A stretch of DNA of 6,588 bases from DATGLE01 sp035294325 (GTDB lineage Bacteria; Chloroflexota; Ktedonobacteria; Ktedonobacterales; Ktedonobacteraceae): the NCBI GenBank assembly GCA_035294325.1, contig DATGLE010000058.1, positions 1 to 6,588 on the forward strand. The letters are read 5' to 3'. The stretch's first letter is position 1; every line of letters starts with the position of its first letter. Positions 6,526 through 6,588 of the stretch are shown here, piece after piece. Made by a program: the position numbers and the translations under genes. The notes beneath the pieces were generated by a model that was not told where the DNA came from, did no database searches, and saw nothing but the letters and a program-made list of their open reading frames with translations.

Positions 6526-6588
6526 AATCTACGCTACCCACTGTCTCACTGCTCGCTCAGGTGATTCCACCGCGCCATGCCGAGCGCA
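6522..6588 (+). CDS. Start of an unidentified operon gene (3'-partial)
   Basis: An ATG overlapping the primase stop (ATGA) and preceded by a good ribosome binding site opens a frame that stays open to the window edge. Only 22 residues are visible, beginning MKSTLPTVSLLAQVIPPRHA. There is no long hydrophobic stretch and no motif in what can be seen, so no product can be named. Its coupling to the primase implies that the operon continues. Genes often found here in conjugative elements include a VirD4-type coupling protein or replication and transfer accessory proteins, but that is context only. Confidence 0.6.
   Translation, partial: MKSTLPTVSLLAQVIPPRHAER

Noticed and set aside
6002..6541. 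Antisense open frame of 179 codons opposite the primase
   Set aside because: Arg/Ala/Gly-rich composition typical of the complement of a coding strand. The opposite strand carries the conserved TOPRIM motifs.
1..6588. CRISPR array, tRNA, rRNA, insertion sequence or oriT
   Set aside because: No regularly spaced direct repeats, no tRNA-like cloverleaf, no transposase motifs or terminal inverted repeats, and no AT-rich nick-site region were seen; nearly every base is inside the listed genes.

Overview
The window is a tightly packed, single-strand block of conjugation-type (type IV secretion, T4SS) genes from a G+C-rich bacterium. All genes run on the + strand, with gaps of at most 61 bases and three stop/start overlaps, so it reads as one operon that is open at both ends. 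The parts resemble the reduced T4SS of monoderm bacteria: a PrgI-type VirB3 equivalent, and a wall hydrolase pairing a CHAP domain with a lytic transglycosylase domain. No VirB7/VirB9/VirB10-like outer-membrane core is visible. The style of the VirB4 and CHAP-SLT proteins recalls Ktedonobacteria (Chloroflexota). That host guess comes from memory of the families and is low confidence; a mobile element, plasmid or integrative element is likely.

Layout: 2-763 is the C-terminal part of a polytopic TrbL/VirB6-like channel protein. 774-1847 is a membrane-anchored CHAP + SLT peptidoglycan hydrolase (VirB1 role). 1869-2168 is a small two-helix VirB2/TrbC-like pilin candidate. 2169-2229 is the only real intergenic gap; it holds a perfect 9-bp GC-rich hairpin and then a very strong ribosome binding site. 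2230-2622 is a PrgI-family (VirB3-like) membrane protein. 2619-5393 is the VirB4 ATPase, with an unusual Pro/Gln-rich C-terminal tail. 5380-6525 is a short DnaG-type primase (CHC2 zinc finger + TOPRIM). 6522-6588 is the start of another gene whose product cannot be named.

How they may work together (inference from families): the hydrolase opens the wall, the TrbL-like protein forms the inner-membrane channel, the pilin candidate may form a surface or channel fibre, and PrgI anchors VirB4, whose ATP hydrolysis drives assembly and transfer. The primase, translationally coupled to VirB4, would prime complementary-strand synthesis on transferred or replicating single-stranded DNA. No relaxase, coupling protein (VirD4), oriT, integrase, tRNA, rRNA, CRISPR array or insertion sequence is visible.

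Nothing here proves a wholly new system. The points most worth a second look are the primase built into the T4SS operon, the CHAP-before-SLT hydrolase, the hairpin behind the pilin candidate gene and the VirB4 tail.
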